From Streptomyces indicus (GTDB lineage Bacteria; Actinomycetota; Actinomycetes; Streptomycetales; Streptomycetaceae): DNA of 64,000 nucleotides. The position numbers were made by a program, and so were the translations under genes. Within the stretch, counting starts at the first letter, position 1, and each line of letters opens with the position of its first letter. The stretch is from contig NZ_FNFF01000005.1 of NCBI RefSeq assembly GCF_900100315.1, positions 310,001 through 374,000 of the forward strand, given 5' to 3'. The notes below the pieces were generated by a model. That model saw nothing but the letters and a program-made list of their open reading frames with translations, had not been told where the DNA came from and made no database searches. This document shows, in pieces, positions 1 through 8,307 of the stretch.

Positions 1-391
1 AGGGCCGGGCCATCTCCTCGGCGAGGGACTGGAGCCGGCGCCGGGCCAGCGCGAGATTGCCCGCGTCGCGGTCGAGCCACAGGTGCAGGAACACGGCGCC
101 GTCCAGGGCGTCGGGCACGAAGCGTATGAGGTGGTACGTGGAGCCTGTGGTGACGATGACGTCCTCGACGGGCGGTCCGCCGGAGTCCTCGGGGCCGGCG
201 GTGAACACGGCCGACTCCATGACGATCCGGGCCAGTTCGGCGGTGTCGCCGGCAGCCGATTCGACCCCGCCCTGCGCCGCCTCGCCCGCCGTGTCCAGGG
301 CGAAGCCGCACGTCCAGTCGACGATGGTGGCCCCTCGCGCGCCGGGCACACTCATCGCCTCGAGCAAGGTCACATCGATCCCCGGCACCAT
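1..391 (-). CDS. Unrecognised small protein, 3' part beyond the window
   Basis: An uninterrupted minus-strand frame of 130 codons runs from an ATG at 391 off the left edge. GGGAGG lies 5 nt before the ATG, which supports this start. The visible protein opens MVPGIDVTLLEAMSVPGARG and alternates hydrophobic strand-like and helical stretches without signal peptide or membrane segment. The pattern is loosely like roadblock/LC7-type small proteins of streptomycetes, but I do not recognise it and assign no function. A perfect 16-bp palindrome sits directly upstream. Confidence 0.6.
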   Translation of the reverse strand, partial: MVPGIDVTLLEAMSVPGARGATIVDWTCGFALDTAGEAAQGGVESAAGDTAELARIVMESAVFTAGPEDSGGPPVEDVIVTTGSTYHLIRFVPDALDGAVFLHLWLDRDAGNLALARRRLQSLAEEMARP

Positions 392-735
392 CGCCCCCTC
401 CCGCGCACCGCATGCGGTGCTGTGTGCCTGCGTGGCCAGGAGGCTATGACGCACGGAGGGTGGCGCGAGAGCCACTGGCATAATCCAGAGGAATTTGCCA
501 CGGTCCGACTGCTGGCTGATCACGGATGTTCGATTCGTGACCGGATTCGACGAACATCAGCTCGCATCAGTCGCCACAGAGGCCTCCGGCACCTCGCGAT
601 CACGACCGTTCCGGAGCCGCTGGATTCCTGTGGGGTTCCGCAAGAAACATGACGGCAAAAAGGACAGATGGCGTCTTAACCGCTCAGTCACAAAGCGTTC
701 GTGATCACGCAACACCGATCGTCCAGAGTGCTGCC
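392..735. other. Intergenic region, no gene seen
   Basis: The 344 bp between the edge gene and the ACT-GNAT gene hold no frame with a credible ribosome binding site and codon bias. Besides the palindrome at 405-420 there is an inverted repeat GATGTTCG (525-532) / CGAACATC (551-558) with an 18-nt spacer, spaced like a two-half-site operator. Promoters for both flanking genes must lie here. Confidence 0.5.
405..420. promoter_or_regulatory. Perfect 16-bp palindrome upstream of the edge gene
   Basis: GCACCGCATGCGGTGC reads identically on both strands and lies 14-29 nt upstream of the ATG at 391, just before its ribosome binding site. Position and perfect symmetry suggest an operator for a dimeric regulator; which regulator is unknown. 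Confidence 0.4.
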
Positions 736-2199
736 ATGACGGAAGTGACCTCTGAGACCGACCGGAAGCGCCGCGCCGGGCGTATGCGCCGCGCAACACG
801 CCACCATTGGCGCCGCGATGTCGTCGAACTCGCCGCGCTGTTCACGGCCGTGGCGGTCGCCGACACCATCGCGAAGACGGTGGTCAAGGGCCCGCGCGGT
901 CCCGTGATGCTGATCGCCTCGGCCGTCGCACTGCTCGCCACGGCCGGGTTCCACACATGGTGGGCACGACGACATAGCCATGCACCACCGTCGCCGCCAC
1001 CGCCCGTGACGACGGGCGCCACAGCCGCGGCCCTCGCGGCTGCCCCTGGGACCACCGCCGCGGCCGGCTCCGGGGCCGCACCCCTGGAGACACCGACCGC
1101 CCTGTGGCGGATGCGCACCACCGTGCGCGACGAACCGGGGTCCCTGGCCGCGCTGTGCGCCGCGCTCGCCGGCCTGCGCGTGGACATCCTGAGCCTTCAG
1201 ACCCATCCGCTCGCCCGGGGCACGGTGGACGAGTTCCTGCTGCGCACCCCGCAGCAGCTGCCCAGCGCCGAGGTCACCCGCGCCGTGGCGGCGGCCGGCG
1301 GCTCGGGCACGTGGATCGAGCGGGCCGACGCCCACGATCTCGTGGACGCGCCGACGCGGGTCCTGGGCCTGGCCACCCGTACCGCCCTGGACGCCGCGGA
1401 ACTCCCGCTCGCACTGCGCCAGTTGCTCGGCCGCTGCACCATCCGCTCCGTACCGGCCGCGTCACGCGCCCGCGCGGCGCAGAACGCCCCCGTCGAGGGC
1501 CGGGTCGACGACTGTGTGATGCGGCTGCGGGACGGGGAGGGCGGGGAGATCGTCGTGGAGCGGCCCTATCTGCCGTTCACGCCCACCGAGTTCGCCCGCG
1601 CCCGGGCCCTCGTGGAGCTCGACGCACGGCTCGGGCCACGGATCCCGCGCGCCCAGGACGTGCTCACGCTGCCGGAGGGCAACGCGATCACGGTGCGCCG
1701 TGCCGATATCGCCGACCTGGACGCGGCGAAGGCGATGCACGAGCGCTGCTCGCCGGAGACGCTGCGGCTGCGCTACCACGGCCCGGTCGGTGACGTGGAC
1801 TCGTATCTGAACCATCTGCTCGGACCGCGCCACGGCCGCACCCTCGCCGTCCAGACAGCATCGGGCCGGCTCGTCGGCCTCGGCCATCTGCTCTGGGACG
1901 GGGACGAGACCGAGGTGGCGCTGCTCGTCGAGGACGCCTGGCAGCGCCGCGGCATCGGCACCGAACTCCTGGAGCGGCTGGTCGAGATGGCCGTGGAGGC
2001 CGGCTGCGCGAGTGTGTACGCGGTGACCCGGGCCGCCAACACCGGGATGGTGGCGGCGATGCGCGGCCTGGGTCTGCCGCTGGACTACCAGATCGAGGAG
2101 GGCACGCTGGTGATCACGGCCCGCCTCGCCGCGGTGCCGGTCAGCTCACCGCGTCCGTACGCCGTCCGGCCCGCTCCTCAGGAGCCCGGGACCCACTGA
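736..2199 (+). CDS. Membrane-anchored ACT-GNAT acetyltransferase
   Basis: 487 aa. After a basic N-terminus come two predicted membrane segments (about residues 29-48 and 57-76), a Pro/Ala-rich linker (80-118), an ACT-like ligand-binding domain (about 122-195, with DEPGSLAALCAALAGL typical of the first strand and helix) and a C-terminal GNAT acetyltransferase domain from about residue 318. The acetyl-CoA loop is visible as RRGIGTELLERL near residue 400. ACT domains bind amino acids, so allosteric control of acetylation is an inference; the substrate is unknown. The start at 736 has only a weak ribosome binding site; an in-frame ATG at 649 would add 29 residues. The 3' end overlaps the convergent PLP-enzyme gene by 59 bp. 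Confidence 0.75.
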   Translation: MTEVTSETDRKRRAGRMRRATRHHWRRDVVELAALFTAVAVADTIAKTVVKGPRGPVMLIASAVALLATAGFHTWWARRHSHAPPSPPPPVTTGATAAALAAAPGTTAAAGSGAAPLETPTALWRMRTTVRDEPGSLAALCAALAGLRVDILSLQTHPLARGTVDEFLLRTPQQLPSAEVTRAVAAAGGSGTWIERADAHDLVDAPTRVLGLATRTALDAAELPLALRQLLGRCTIRSVPAASRARAAQNAPVEGRVDDCVMRLRDGEGGEIVVERPYLPFTPTEFARARALVELDARLGPRIPRAQDVLTLPEGNAITVRRADIADLDAAKAMHERCSPETLRLRYHGPVGDVDSYLNHLLGPRHGRTLAVQTASGRLVGLGHLLWDGDETEVALLVEDAWQRRGIGTELLERLVEMAVEAGCASVYAVTRAANTGMVAAMRGLGLPLDYQIEEGTLVITARLAAVPVSSPRPYAVRPAPQEPGTH

Positions 2200-3331
2200 G
2201 CGCACGGTCCAGGTCGGCCCACAGGTCCTCGATGTCCTCCAGACCGACCGACATCCGCAGGAGCCGGTCGCTCACCCCCGAGGACCGACGGTCCCCGGCG
2301 TCCACGATGCGGTGGCTGATGGACGCCGGGTGCTGGATGAGCGTGTCGACGCTGCCGAGGCTGACCGCCGGGGTGATCAGCCGTACGGAGGCGATCACCT
2401 CGTGCGGGTCGCCCACGGTCTCGAAGGCGACCATTGCGCCGCCGATCCGCGGGTAGTGCACGGCGCTCACCCGCGGGTCGGCGGCCAGACGCGCGGCGAG
2501 ATCTGCGGCGGACGCGGAGGCGGCCCGCATCCGGACGGGCAGCGTGGCCAGGCCGCGCAGCAGCAGATAACCGGCGAACGGATGCAGCACACCGCCCGTC
2601 GTGAAACGCACCTGGCGCAGCTTGCGCGCGAACTCCTCGTCGCAGGCCACGATCCCGCCCATCACGTCGCCGTGCCCGCCGAGGTACTTGGTCGCGCTGT
2701 GCAGCACGAGCCGCGCACCGCTCTCGACGGGCCGCTGGAGCACGGGGGTGGCGAAGGTGTTGTCGGCGAGCAGCGGCACCGAGCCGCAGGAGTGGGCGAT
2801 GGCGCGCAGGTCGAGTTCGCGCAGGTTCGGGTTGGCCGGCGACTCGACGAGCACCAAGCCGGTGTCGGGGCGGATCGCGTCGGCGATGCCGGCCGGGTCC
2901 ACCCAGGTGACCTCGGTGCCGAGCAGCCCGGCGTTCAGGAGATGGTCGCTGCAGCCGTACAGCGGACGGACGGCCACGACGTGGCGCAGGCCCAGGCTCG
3001 CGCGCACCAGGAGCACAGCGGTCAGGGCGGCCATCCCGCTGGCGAAGGAGACGGCGCTCTCGGTGCCTTCGAGCTTGGCGAGGGCGGTCTCGAAGCGGGC
3101 GACGGTCGGATTGCTCAGCCGCGCGTAGACGGGCGGGCCGTCGTCGAGCGCTCCGGTCGCGGCGAACGCGTCGATCCGGGCGGCTTCCTCGCGGCTGTCG
3201 TACGACGGGTAGGTGGTCGACAGGTCGAGCGGCGGGGCGTGCAGTCCGAGCCCGGCGAGGTCCTCGCGGCCGGCGTGCACGGCTTCGGTGGCGAGCGCCC
3301 GGGGTGCGGCGCTGAGGTCGTCGGTAGCCAT
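2141..3331 (-). CDS. PLP-dependent trans-sulfuration enzyme (cystathionine gamma-lyase/synthase, methionine gamma-lyase family)
   Basis: 396 aa, the usual length of the Cys/Met metabolism PLP family. Family landmarks are the N-terminal TEAVHAGRE, a Tyr/Arg-containing PPVYARLSNPT, the substrate loop and the PLP-lysine motif SATKYLGGHGD (Lys near residue 214). Members act in the cytoplasm on cystathionine, homocysteine or methionine; the exact reaction cannot be read from sequence. The ATG at 3331 is 59 bp from the divergent Lrp/AsnC gene. That arrangement, also seen for methionine gamma-lyase and cysteine desulfhydrase genes, suggests amino-acid-responsive control. The 3' end overlaps the convergent GNAT gene. 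Confidence 0.85.
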   Translation of the reverse strand: MATDDLSAAPRALATEAVHAGREDLAGLGLHAPPLDLSTTYPSYDSREEAARIDAFAATGALDDGPPVYARLSNPTVARFETALAKLEGTESAVSFASGMAALTAVLLVRASLGLRHVVAVRPLYGCSDHLLNAGLLGTEVTWVDPAGIADAIRPDTGLVLVESPANPNLRELDLRAIAHSCGSVPLLADNTFATPVLQRPVESGARLVLHSATKYLGGHGDVMGGIVACDEEFARKLRQVRFTTGGVLHPFAGYLLLRGLATLPVRMRAASASAADLAARLAADPRVSAVHYPRIGGAMVAFETVGDPHEVIASVRLITPAVSLGSVDTLIQHPASISHRIVDAGDRRSSGVSDRLLRMSVGLEDIEDLWADLDRALSGSRAPEERAGRRTDAVS

Positions 3332-3390
3332 GCACGGATTCTGAACAGCGCACCGGGATGCGCCGCGAGATCCCGTGCTACGTTCGGCCG

Positions 3391-3870
3391 GTGAGCGATT
3401 CCGTCGTACTGGACCCGGTCGATCTGGACATTCTGCGTCTGCTCCAGAACGACGCACGGACCACCTACCGCGACCTCGCGGCCGAGGTGGGCGTGGCCGC
3501 CTCCACCTGCCTGGACCGGGTGGCGCGGCTGCGCCGGGCCGGCGTGATCCTCGGGCACCAGCTGCGCCTGGATCCGGCGAAGCTGGGGCGCGGGCTGCAG
3601 GCGCTGCTCATGGTCCAGGTGCGGCCGCACCGGCGGGAGCTGGTCGGCCCGTTCGTGGACCGGATCCGGGCGCTGCCCGAGTCGCGTGCCGTGTTCCATC
3701 TGACCGGCCCCGACGACTACTTGGTGCATGTGGCGGTGCGCGACACCGCGGATCTGCAGCGGCTCGTGCTGGACGAGTTCACCGCGCGGCGCGAGGTGGC
3801 GCGGGTGGAGACCCGGCTGATCTTCCAGCAGTGGGACTGCGGGCCGCTGCTGCCGCCGGCGGCCGGCTGA
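3391..3870 (+). CDS. Lrp/AsnC family transcriptional regulator
   Basis: 159 aa from a GTG at 3391. The N-terminal helix-turn-helix (DILRLLQNDARTTYRDLAAE ... CLDRVARLRRAGVI, about residues 9-58) is followed by the RAM-type effector-binding domain, with HLTGPDDYLVHVAVRD near the ligand site. Divergence from the PLP sulfur enzyme makes that gene the likely target and an amino acid the likely effector (inference). An in-frame ATG at 3358 exists, but it would place 11 atypical residues before the conserved region. Confidence 0.88.
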   Translation: MSDSVVLDPVDLDILRLLQNDARTTYRDLAAEVGVAASTCLDRVARLRRAGVILGHQLRLDPAKLGRGLQALLMVQVRPHRRELVGPFVDRIRALPESRAVFHLTGPDDYLVHVAVRDTADLQRLVLDEFTARREVARVETRLIFQQWDCGPLLPPAAG

Positions 3871-4064
3871 GCTTCTGGGCGCCGTGGGTACGGCGGGTCG
3901 CTTGCCCGCAGGACGTGTCCGGTGTGCGGCGTCCGGTGTCCGGTGTCCGTGTCGGACGATGCGTCGCTTTCGCGTACTAGGAGCGGAAGTTGCCCTGGTC
4001 CAGCCGGAAAGCCGAGAGCTGAATCCGGTGACGGCGGGCGGCTCCTCGTACCAAGATTGTCCAC

Positions 4065-5750
4065 ATGCCAGACACCACGCGCAGTCTTCTCCCCCGTCAG
4101 GTCGCCGACGCCTATGTCGACGACCTGATCGCCCTCGACCCGATCACCGGCACCTATCTCGGCGACCCCGGCAGTGCCACCCGGCTCCCCGACCTGTCGC
4201 CGGAAGGCACCCGGCAGCTCGCCGAGCTCGCGCGCACCACCCTGCGCCGGCTCGACGCCGCCGAGCAGGGCCCGGGCGCGGAGAGCGAGCACGAGCGGCG
4301 CTGCGCGCGGCTGCTGCGCGAGCGCCTGACGGCGCAGCTCGCGGTGATCGAGGCGGACGAACCGCTGTGCGCGCTCAGCAACATCATGTCGCCGGCGCAG
4401 GAAGTGCACGACGTGTTCGCGCTGATGCCGGTGGACACGGAGGAGGACTGGCGCGCGGTCGGCGCCCGGCTGCGGGCGCTGCCGGCGGCGCTCGCCGGGT
4501 ACCGCGAGACGCTCGCGCTCGGCCTGGAGAAGAAGATGTACGGCGGTCCGCGCGCGACGGCCACGTTCATCGGGCAGCTCACCGAGTGGGCGGGGCAGGA
4601 GCGGGGCTGGTTCGAGGAGTTCACCGACCCGGCGCCCGCCTCGCTGCGGCCGGAGCTCGACGAGGCGGGCCGCCTCGCGACGGCCGCCGTGGTGGAGCTG
4701 CGCGACTGGCTGCGCGAGGTCTACGCGCCGGCGGTCGCGGACGCGTCCGACACCGTCGGCCGGGAGCGGTACGCCCGGTGGTCGCGCTACTTCAACGGTA
4801 CGGATCTGGATCTCGACGAGGCCTACGCGTACGGCTGGGCGGAGTTCCACCGGATCCTCGGCGAGATGCGCGTCGAGGCCGAGAAGATCCTGCCCGGCGC
4901 CGAGACGCCGTGGGTGGCGCTCGCGCACCTCGACGAGCACGGCCGGCACATCGAGGGCGTCGAGGAGGTGCGCGCGTGGCTGCAGCAGGTGATGGACGAG
5001 GCGATCGAGGCGCTGGACGGCACCCACTTCGAACTCGCCGAGCGGGTACGGAAGGTGGAGTCCCGGATCGCCCCGCCCGGCGGCGCCGCGGCCCCGTACT
5101 ACACCTCGCCCTCGGAGGACTTCTCGCGCCCGGGCCGCACCTGGCTGCCGACCATGGGCCAGACCCGCTTCCCGGTCTACGACCTGGTGTCGACCTGGTA
5201 CCACGAGGGCGTCCCGGGCCACCATCTGCAGCTCGCGCAGTGGGTGCACGTCGCCGACACGCTCTCGCGCTACCAGGCCTCGGTCGGCATGGTGAGCGCC
5301 AACGCCGAGGGCTGGGCGCTGTATGCGGAGCGGCTGATGGACGAGCTGGGCTTCCTGCGGGACGCCGAGGAGCGGCTCGGCTATCTCGACGCGCAGATGA
5401 TGCGGGCGATCCGCGTGATCATCGACATCGGCATGCACCTGGAGCTCGAGATCCCGGCGGACTCGCCGTTCCACCCGGGTGAGCGCTGGACTGCGGAGTT
5501 GGCGCACGAGTTCTTCGCGAGCCACTCCAGCCGGCCCGCGGACTTCGTGGAGAGCGAGCTGATCCGCTATCTGTCCACGCCGGGCCAGGCCATCGGCTAC
5601 AAGCTGGGTGAGCGCGCCTGGCTGCTCGGCCGCGAGAACGCCCGCCGTGCACACGGGGATTCGTTCGACGCGAAGGCCTGGCACATGGCGGCGCTGTCGC
5701 AGGGTTCGCTGGGTCTGGACGACCTGGTGGAGGAGCTTTCGCGGCTGTGA
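4065..5750 (+). CDS. DUF885 family protein (putative zinc-dependent peptidase-like)
   Basis: 561 aa, full length for DUF885. The family signature YHEGVPGHHLQL is at about residue 379; its HE...HH arrangement resembles a metallopeptidase zinc site. The C-terminal half carries EGWALYAE and GQAIGYKLG, also conserved in this family. There is no signal peptide, so a cytoplasmic location is likely. DUF885 members are usually annotated as carboxypeptidase-like, but the substrate is not established. The ATG at 4065 begins the conserved region; the gene stands alone and ends at a strong hairpin. Confidence 0.85.
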   Translation: MPDTTRSLLPRQVADAYVDDLIALDPITGTYLGDPGSATRLPDLSPEGTRQLAELARTTLRRLDAAEQGPGAESEHERRCARLLRERLTAQLAVIEADEPLCALSNIMSPAQEVHDVFALMPVDTEEDWRAVGARLRALPAALAGYRETLALGLEKKMYGGPRATATFIGQLTEWAGQERGWFEEFTDPAPASLRPELDEAGRLATAAVVELRDWLREVYAPAVADASDTVGRERYARWSRYFNGTDLDLDEAYAYGWAEFHRILGEMRVEAEKILPGAETPWVALAHLDEHGRHIEGVEEVRAWLQQVMDEAIEALDGTHFELAERVRKVESRIAPPGGAAAPYYTSPSEDFSRPGRTWLPTMGQTRFPVYDLVSTWYHEGVPGHHLQLAQWVHVADTLSRYQASVGMVSANAEGWALYAERLMDELGFLRDAEERLGYLDAQMMRAIRVIIDIGMHLELEIPADSPFHPGERWTAELAHEFFASHSSRPADFVESELIRYLSTPGQAIGYKLGERAWLLGRENARRAHGDSFDAKAWHMAALSQGSLGLDDLVEELSRL

Positions 5751-5760
5751 GCGGTACGGG

Positions 5761-5795
5761 TCCGGGGGCGCCGTTCGCGTGGCGGCGCCCCCGGA
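5761..5795. terminator. Hairpin terminator between convergent genes
   Basis: Perfect 12-bp arms TCCGGGGGCGCC (5761-5772) and GGCGCCCCCGGA (5784-5795) with an 11-nt loop lie just past the DUF885 stop and before the end of the convergent SDR gene. There is no U-tract, as is common in high-GC actinomycetes. Confidence 0.7.
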
Positions 5796-5854
5796 GCCCG
5801 CGCGGCCGCCGCCGCCCTCGGCTGCGTGCGGACCCGCACCGGTCCCGTCCGGGA

Positions 5855-6700
5855 TCAGCGCTGGAAGCCGCCCTCCGAGTCGATGACATTGCCCGTGATC
5901 CACTCGGCCTCGTCGGTGGCCAGCCACGCGATGAGCCGTGCGGGGTCGTCGGGCATCCCCCAGCGTCCTGCGGGGAACATCGAGGCGATGCGGTCGTAGA
6001 CCTCGCCCGTGAGGTAATCGGTGTCCACCGGGCCGGGGTTGACGGTGTTCACGGTGACGAGCTGCTCGCCCAGTGCCGTGGCGAGGGTGCGGGTGGCGGA
6101 GGCGAGGGCGCCCTTCTGCAGGGCGTACGCCACCTCGTGCGGCATCCCTCCGCCGATGTCCTGGCCGGAGGTCATCATCATCACCCGCCCGCCGCGGGCA
6201 CGTTCAGGCAGGCCGGCGCGGTGCCGGGCGTAGGCCTGGACGAGGAGGATGACGGAGCGCGTGTCGATGGCCCAGTGACGGTCGAGTATCGTGCTGTCGA
6301 TCTCGTGCAGCGGGCCGTCGTCGCCGCTCAGCGCGTGGTTGGCGACGAGGATGTCGAGCCGTCCGCCGAGCGCCTCGGCCGCGGTCTCGATCAGCTGCGC
6401 CGGGGCCGCCGGGTCGGACAGATCGCCCGGGCCGTGGACGACCTCGGCGTCGGGGTCGCCGCGCACCTCCCGTACGGCCGCGGCCACGGATTCCGGCCGG
6501 TCGCCGCCCCAGGGCATGGCGTCGTCATGCGGGACGTGGTGGTGCAGATAGACGCTCGCTCCGTACGCGGCGAGCCGGCGCGCGACGGCGAAACCGATGC
6601 CACCGCGCCGGCTCGCGCCCGTCACCAGGGCGGTGCGGCCGCGCAGCGGGAGCGGGTCACGGCGGAGCTGTTCGGGGGTGGGGTGCGGAAGTCGGGGCAT
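5855..6700 (-). CDS. SDR family oxidoreductase
   Basis: 281 aa Rossmann-fold short-chain dehydrogenase/reductase. The nucleotide-binding motif is GASRRGGIG near residue 30; the catalytic Ser lies in MMMTSGQ and the YxxxK pair in YALQK. The usual NNAG is replaced by ANHA. A PGPVDTDY loop and an enoyl-reductase-like C-terminus (WITGNVIDSEGGF) complete the fold. The 20-residue extension before the glycine motif is longer than usual. The substrate is unknown and there are no operon partners. Confidence 0.85.
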   Translation of the reverse strand: MPRLPHPTPEQLRRDPLPLRGRTALVTGASRRGGIGFAVARRLAAYGASVYLHHHVPHDDAMPWGGDRPESVAAAVREVRGDPDAEVVHGPGDLSDPAAPAQLIETAAEALGGRLDILVANHALSGDDGPLHEIDSTILDRHWAIDTRSVILLVQAYARHRAGLPERARGGRVMMMTSGQDIGGGMPHEVAYALQKGALASATRTLATALGEQLVTVNTVNPGPVDTDYLTGEVYDRIASMFPAGRWGMPDDPARLIAWLATDEAEWITGNVIDSEGGFQR

Positions 6701-6863
6701 GACGGATCATGATGGCGCCGCGGTCGGCTCGCCTCAAGCCATTAGTTCTTGCGGTCGGTTCGCCTGGGCCATGAGTCCGGCCTTGCGGCGGGTGGGGCGG
6801 CTCGCGCTCCTGTCCCACGCGAGCCTTCGCGTGCCGGGCCGATCCGTCCGCGCCCCGGCCGCC

Positions 6864-7352
6864 TCAGCAGCCGCAGTCGCCCTCGAGGGGTGCGGTCAGC
6901 GGGTCGGCGTCCCGGCGGGTCGAGCCCTCCCAGGTCTCGTACGCGAACCCTTCCCTGGCCCAGTACTCGAAGCCGCCGAGCATCTCCTTGACCCGGAAGC
7001 CGAGTTGGGCGAGGGCGAGGGCCGCGCGGGTCGCGCCGTTGCAGCCGGGGCCCCAGCAGTACGTGACCACCGGGACGGACCTGTCGAGCAGCTGCTCGGC
7101 CTGCTCCGGGATGAGGGCGGTCGGCAGGTGGACCGCACCGGGGATGTGGCCCTGGTCCCAGGAGGCGGTGGAGCGCGTGTCGATCACCACGAAGCCGGGG
7201 TCGCCGTCGGCGGCCAGGGCGGCCGCGACATCGGAGACGTCGGCGTGGAAGGCGAGCGAGGCGGCGAAGTAGGCGGCGGCCGCGGCCGGAGCGGCCGGGG
7301 GCACCCGCAGAACGGGGTTGTCGCTGGTCACGGTGGTCTGTGCTGTCGTCAT
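6864..7352 (-). CDS. Rhodanese-like domain protein
   Basis: 162 aa single-domain rhodanese. Conserved parts are VVIDTRSTASWDQGHIPGA and the active-site loop YCWGPGCNGATRAA, whose first Cys is the expected persulfide-carrying residue. The protein ends GDCGC, giving an extra Cys pair that could bind metal or take part in sulfur relay (inference). The ATG at 7352 was chosen over one 9 codons upstream because the longer form runs into the control region. It is divergent from an Lrp/AsnC gene 95 bp away, with an inverted repeat between them. Confidence 0.85.
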   Translation of the reverse strand: MTTAQTTVTSDNPVLRVPPAAPAAAAAYFAASLAFHADVSDVAAALAADGDPGFVVIDTRSTASWDQGHIPGAVHLPTALIPEQAEQLLDRSVPVVTYCWGPGCNGATRAALALAQLGFRVKEMLGGFEYWAREGFAYETWEGSTRRDADPLTAPLEGDCGC

Positions 7353-7396
7353 GCCCAACAATCTACGGCCGGTGATCATGCGGAGAACAGGGAGAT

Positions 7397-7426
7397 TCCC
7401 CGGCGTACCCCTTGATCCGCCGGGGA
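7397..7426. promoter_or_regulatory. Inverted repeat between rhodanese and Lrp genes
   Basis: TCCCCGGCG (7397-7405) and CGCCGGGGA (7418-7426) are perfect 9-bp arms with a 12-nt spacer, centred between the divergent starts. Its place fits a site for the adjacent Lrp/AsnC regulator acting on both promoters. Confidence 0.45.
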
Positions 7427-7447
7427 TTGGCCTGCTATTCCTCGGTC

Positions 7448-7894
7448 ATGACCGGCTATTCCCCAGACGCCACCGACTGGCTCATCCTCGACGCCCTGCA
7501 GCGCGACGGCCGCGCCAGTTTCGCGGAGCTCGCCCGCACCGTCTCCATGTCGTCGAGCGCGGTGACCGAGCGGGTGCGACGCCTCGAGGAGGCGGGCGTG
7601 ATCAAGGGGTACACCGCCGTGGTCGTCCCGGAGCAACTGGGGCTTCCGATCCTGGCGTTCGTACGCCTGCGGTATCCGAACGGAAACTACAAACCGTTCC
7701 ACGACCTGCTGGAGGTGACCCCGGAGATCCTCGAGGCCCACCATGTGACGGGCGACGACTGCTTCGTCCTGAAGGTCGCGGCGCGCTCGATGAGCCATCT
7801 CGAAGAGGTCTCCGGGAAGATCGGCGCTCTGGGGTCGGTCACGACGAGCGTCGTGTACTCCTCGCCGCTGCCGCGCCGGGCCATCAGCCGCTGA
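7448..7894 (+). CDS. Lrp/AsnC family transcriptional regulator
   Basis: 148 aa. The winged helix-turn-helix covers about residues 8-60 (DWLILDALQRDGRASFAELA ... AVTERVRRLEEAGVIKGY), followed by a RAM domain containing HHVTGDDCFVLKVAARSM. It opens directly on the helix-turn-helix from the ATG at 7448. Divergence from the rhodanese gene, and the resemblance to the Lrp/sulfur-enzyme pair 4 kb to the left, suggest control of a sulfur-transfer function (inference). Confidence 0.88.
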   Translation: MTGYSPDATDWLILDALQRDGRASFAELARTVSMSSSAVTERVRRLEEAGVIKGYTAVVVPEQLGLPILAFVRLRYPNGNYKPFHDLLEVTPEILEAHHVTGDDCFVLKVAARSMSHLEEVSGKIGALGSVTTSVVYSSPLPRRAISR

Positions 7895-7913
7895 GCGCGC
7901 GGCGGCCGAACGC

Positions 7914-7945
7914 AGGGCGGGCCCGCCATGCGACGGGCCCGCCCT
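7914..7945. terminator. Bidirectional hairpin terminator
   Basis: Perfect 12-bp arms AGGGCGGGCCCG (7914-7925) and CGGGCCCGCCCT (7934-7945) with an 8-nt loop lie between the converging Lrp gene and the small minus-strand gene ending at 7960. Confidence 0.75.
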
Positions 7946-7959
7946 CGCGCCGCACCTGT

Positions 7960-8193
7960 TCAGCCGGCCAGCCGCTCGCGCAGCAGCCGCTTGCCCATTT
8001 CGGCGCCCTTGCGGCTGTCGGCCTGCGCCTTGCGGAACAGCTCGACGACCGCTTCGTCCTTCTCGCGCTCCGCGTCCTGGATGTAGGTCTCCAGGCGCAG
8101 CGCGTTGTTCAAGCAGGACTCGACGTACCAGACCAGGTTGTAGTCCTTGTCCTTGGTGCCGGTGACGCCTCCGGTTTCGCTGCCTGTGGGCAT
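7960..8193 (-). CDS. Conserved small acidic/basic helical protein, function unknown
   Basis: 77 aa, opening MPTGSETGGVTGTKDKDYN and then almost wholly helical, with alternating charges (RLETYIQDAEREKDEAVVEL, KAQADSRKGAEMGKRLLRER). GGGAGG precedes the ATG at 8193. The pattern of one long helical hairpin resembles ferritin-like or four-helix fragments, but I recognise no motif. It lies 114 bp downstream of sbcC on the same strand and could be cotranscribed with it. Confidence 0.65.
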   Translation of the reverse strand: MPTGSETGGVTGTKDKDYNLVWYVESCLNNALRLETYIQDAEREKDEAVVELFRKAQADSRKGAEMGKRLLRERLAG

Positions 8194-8307
8194 GGTGGCT
8201 TCCCTCCCTCGGATGGGTGCGCGCCGCCGCGTCCCTTGCTCCAGGCGGCGCGGCCCACGAGTACCCGAGCTGCCAGGGCGTACGCGTGCCGCCGGGGACG
8301 TGCTGCC

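Noticed and set aside
3916..3955. GTCCGGTGTC-type repeats before the DUF885 gene
   Set aside because: Short, imperfect and in a GC-rich gap; nothing beyond local slippage is suggested.
6721..6765. Direct repeat CGGTCGGNTCGCCT in the rhodanese/SDR gap
   Set aside because: Two short copies 31 bp apart with no promoter context; too weak to report as a site.
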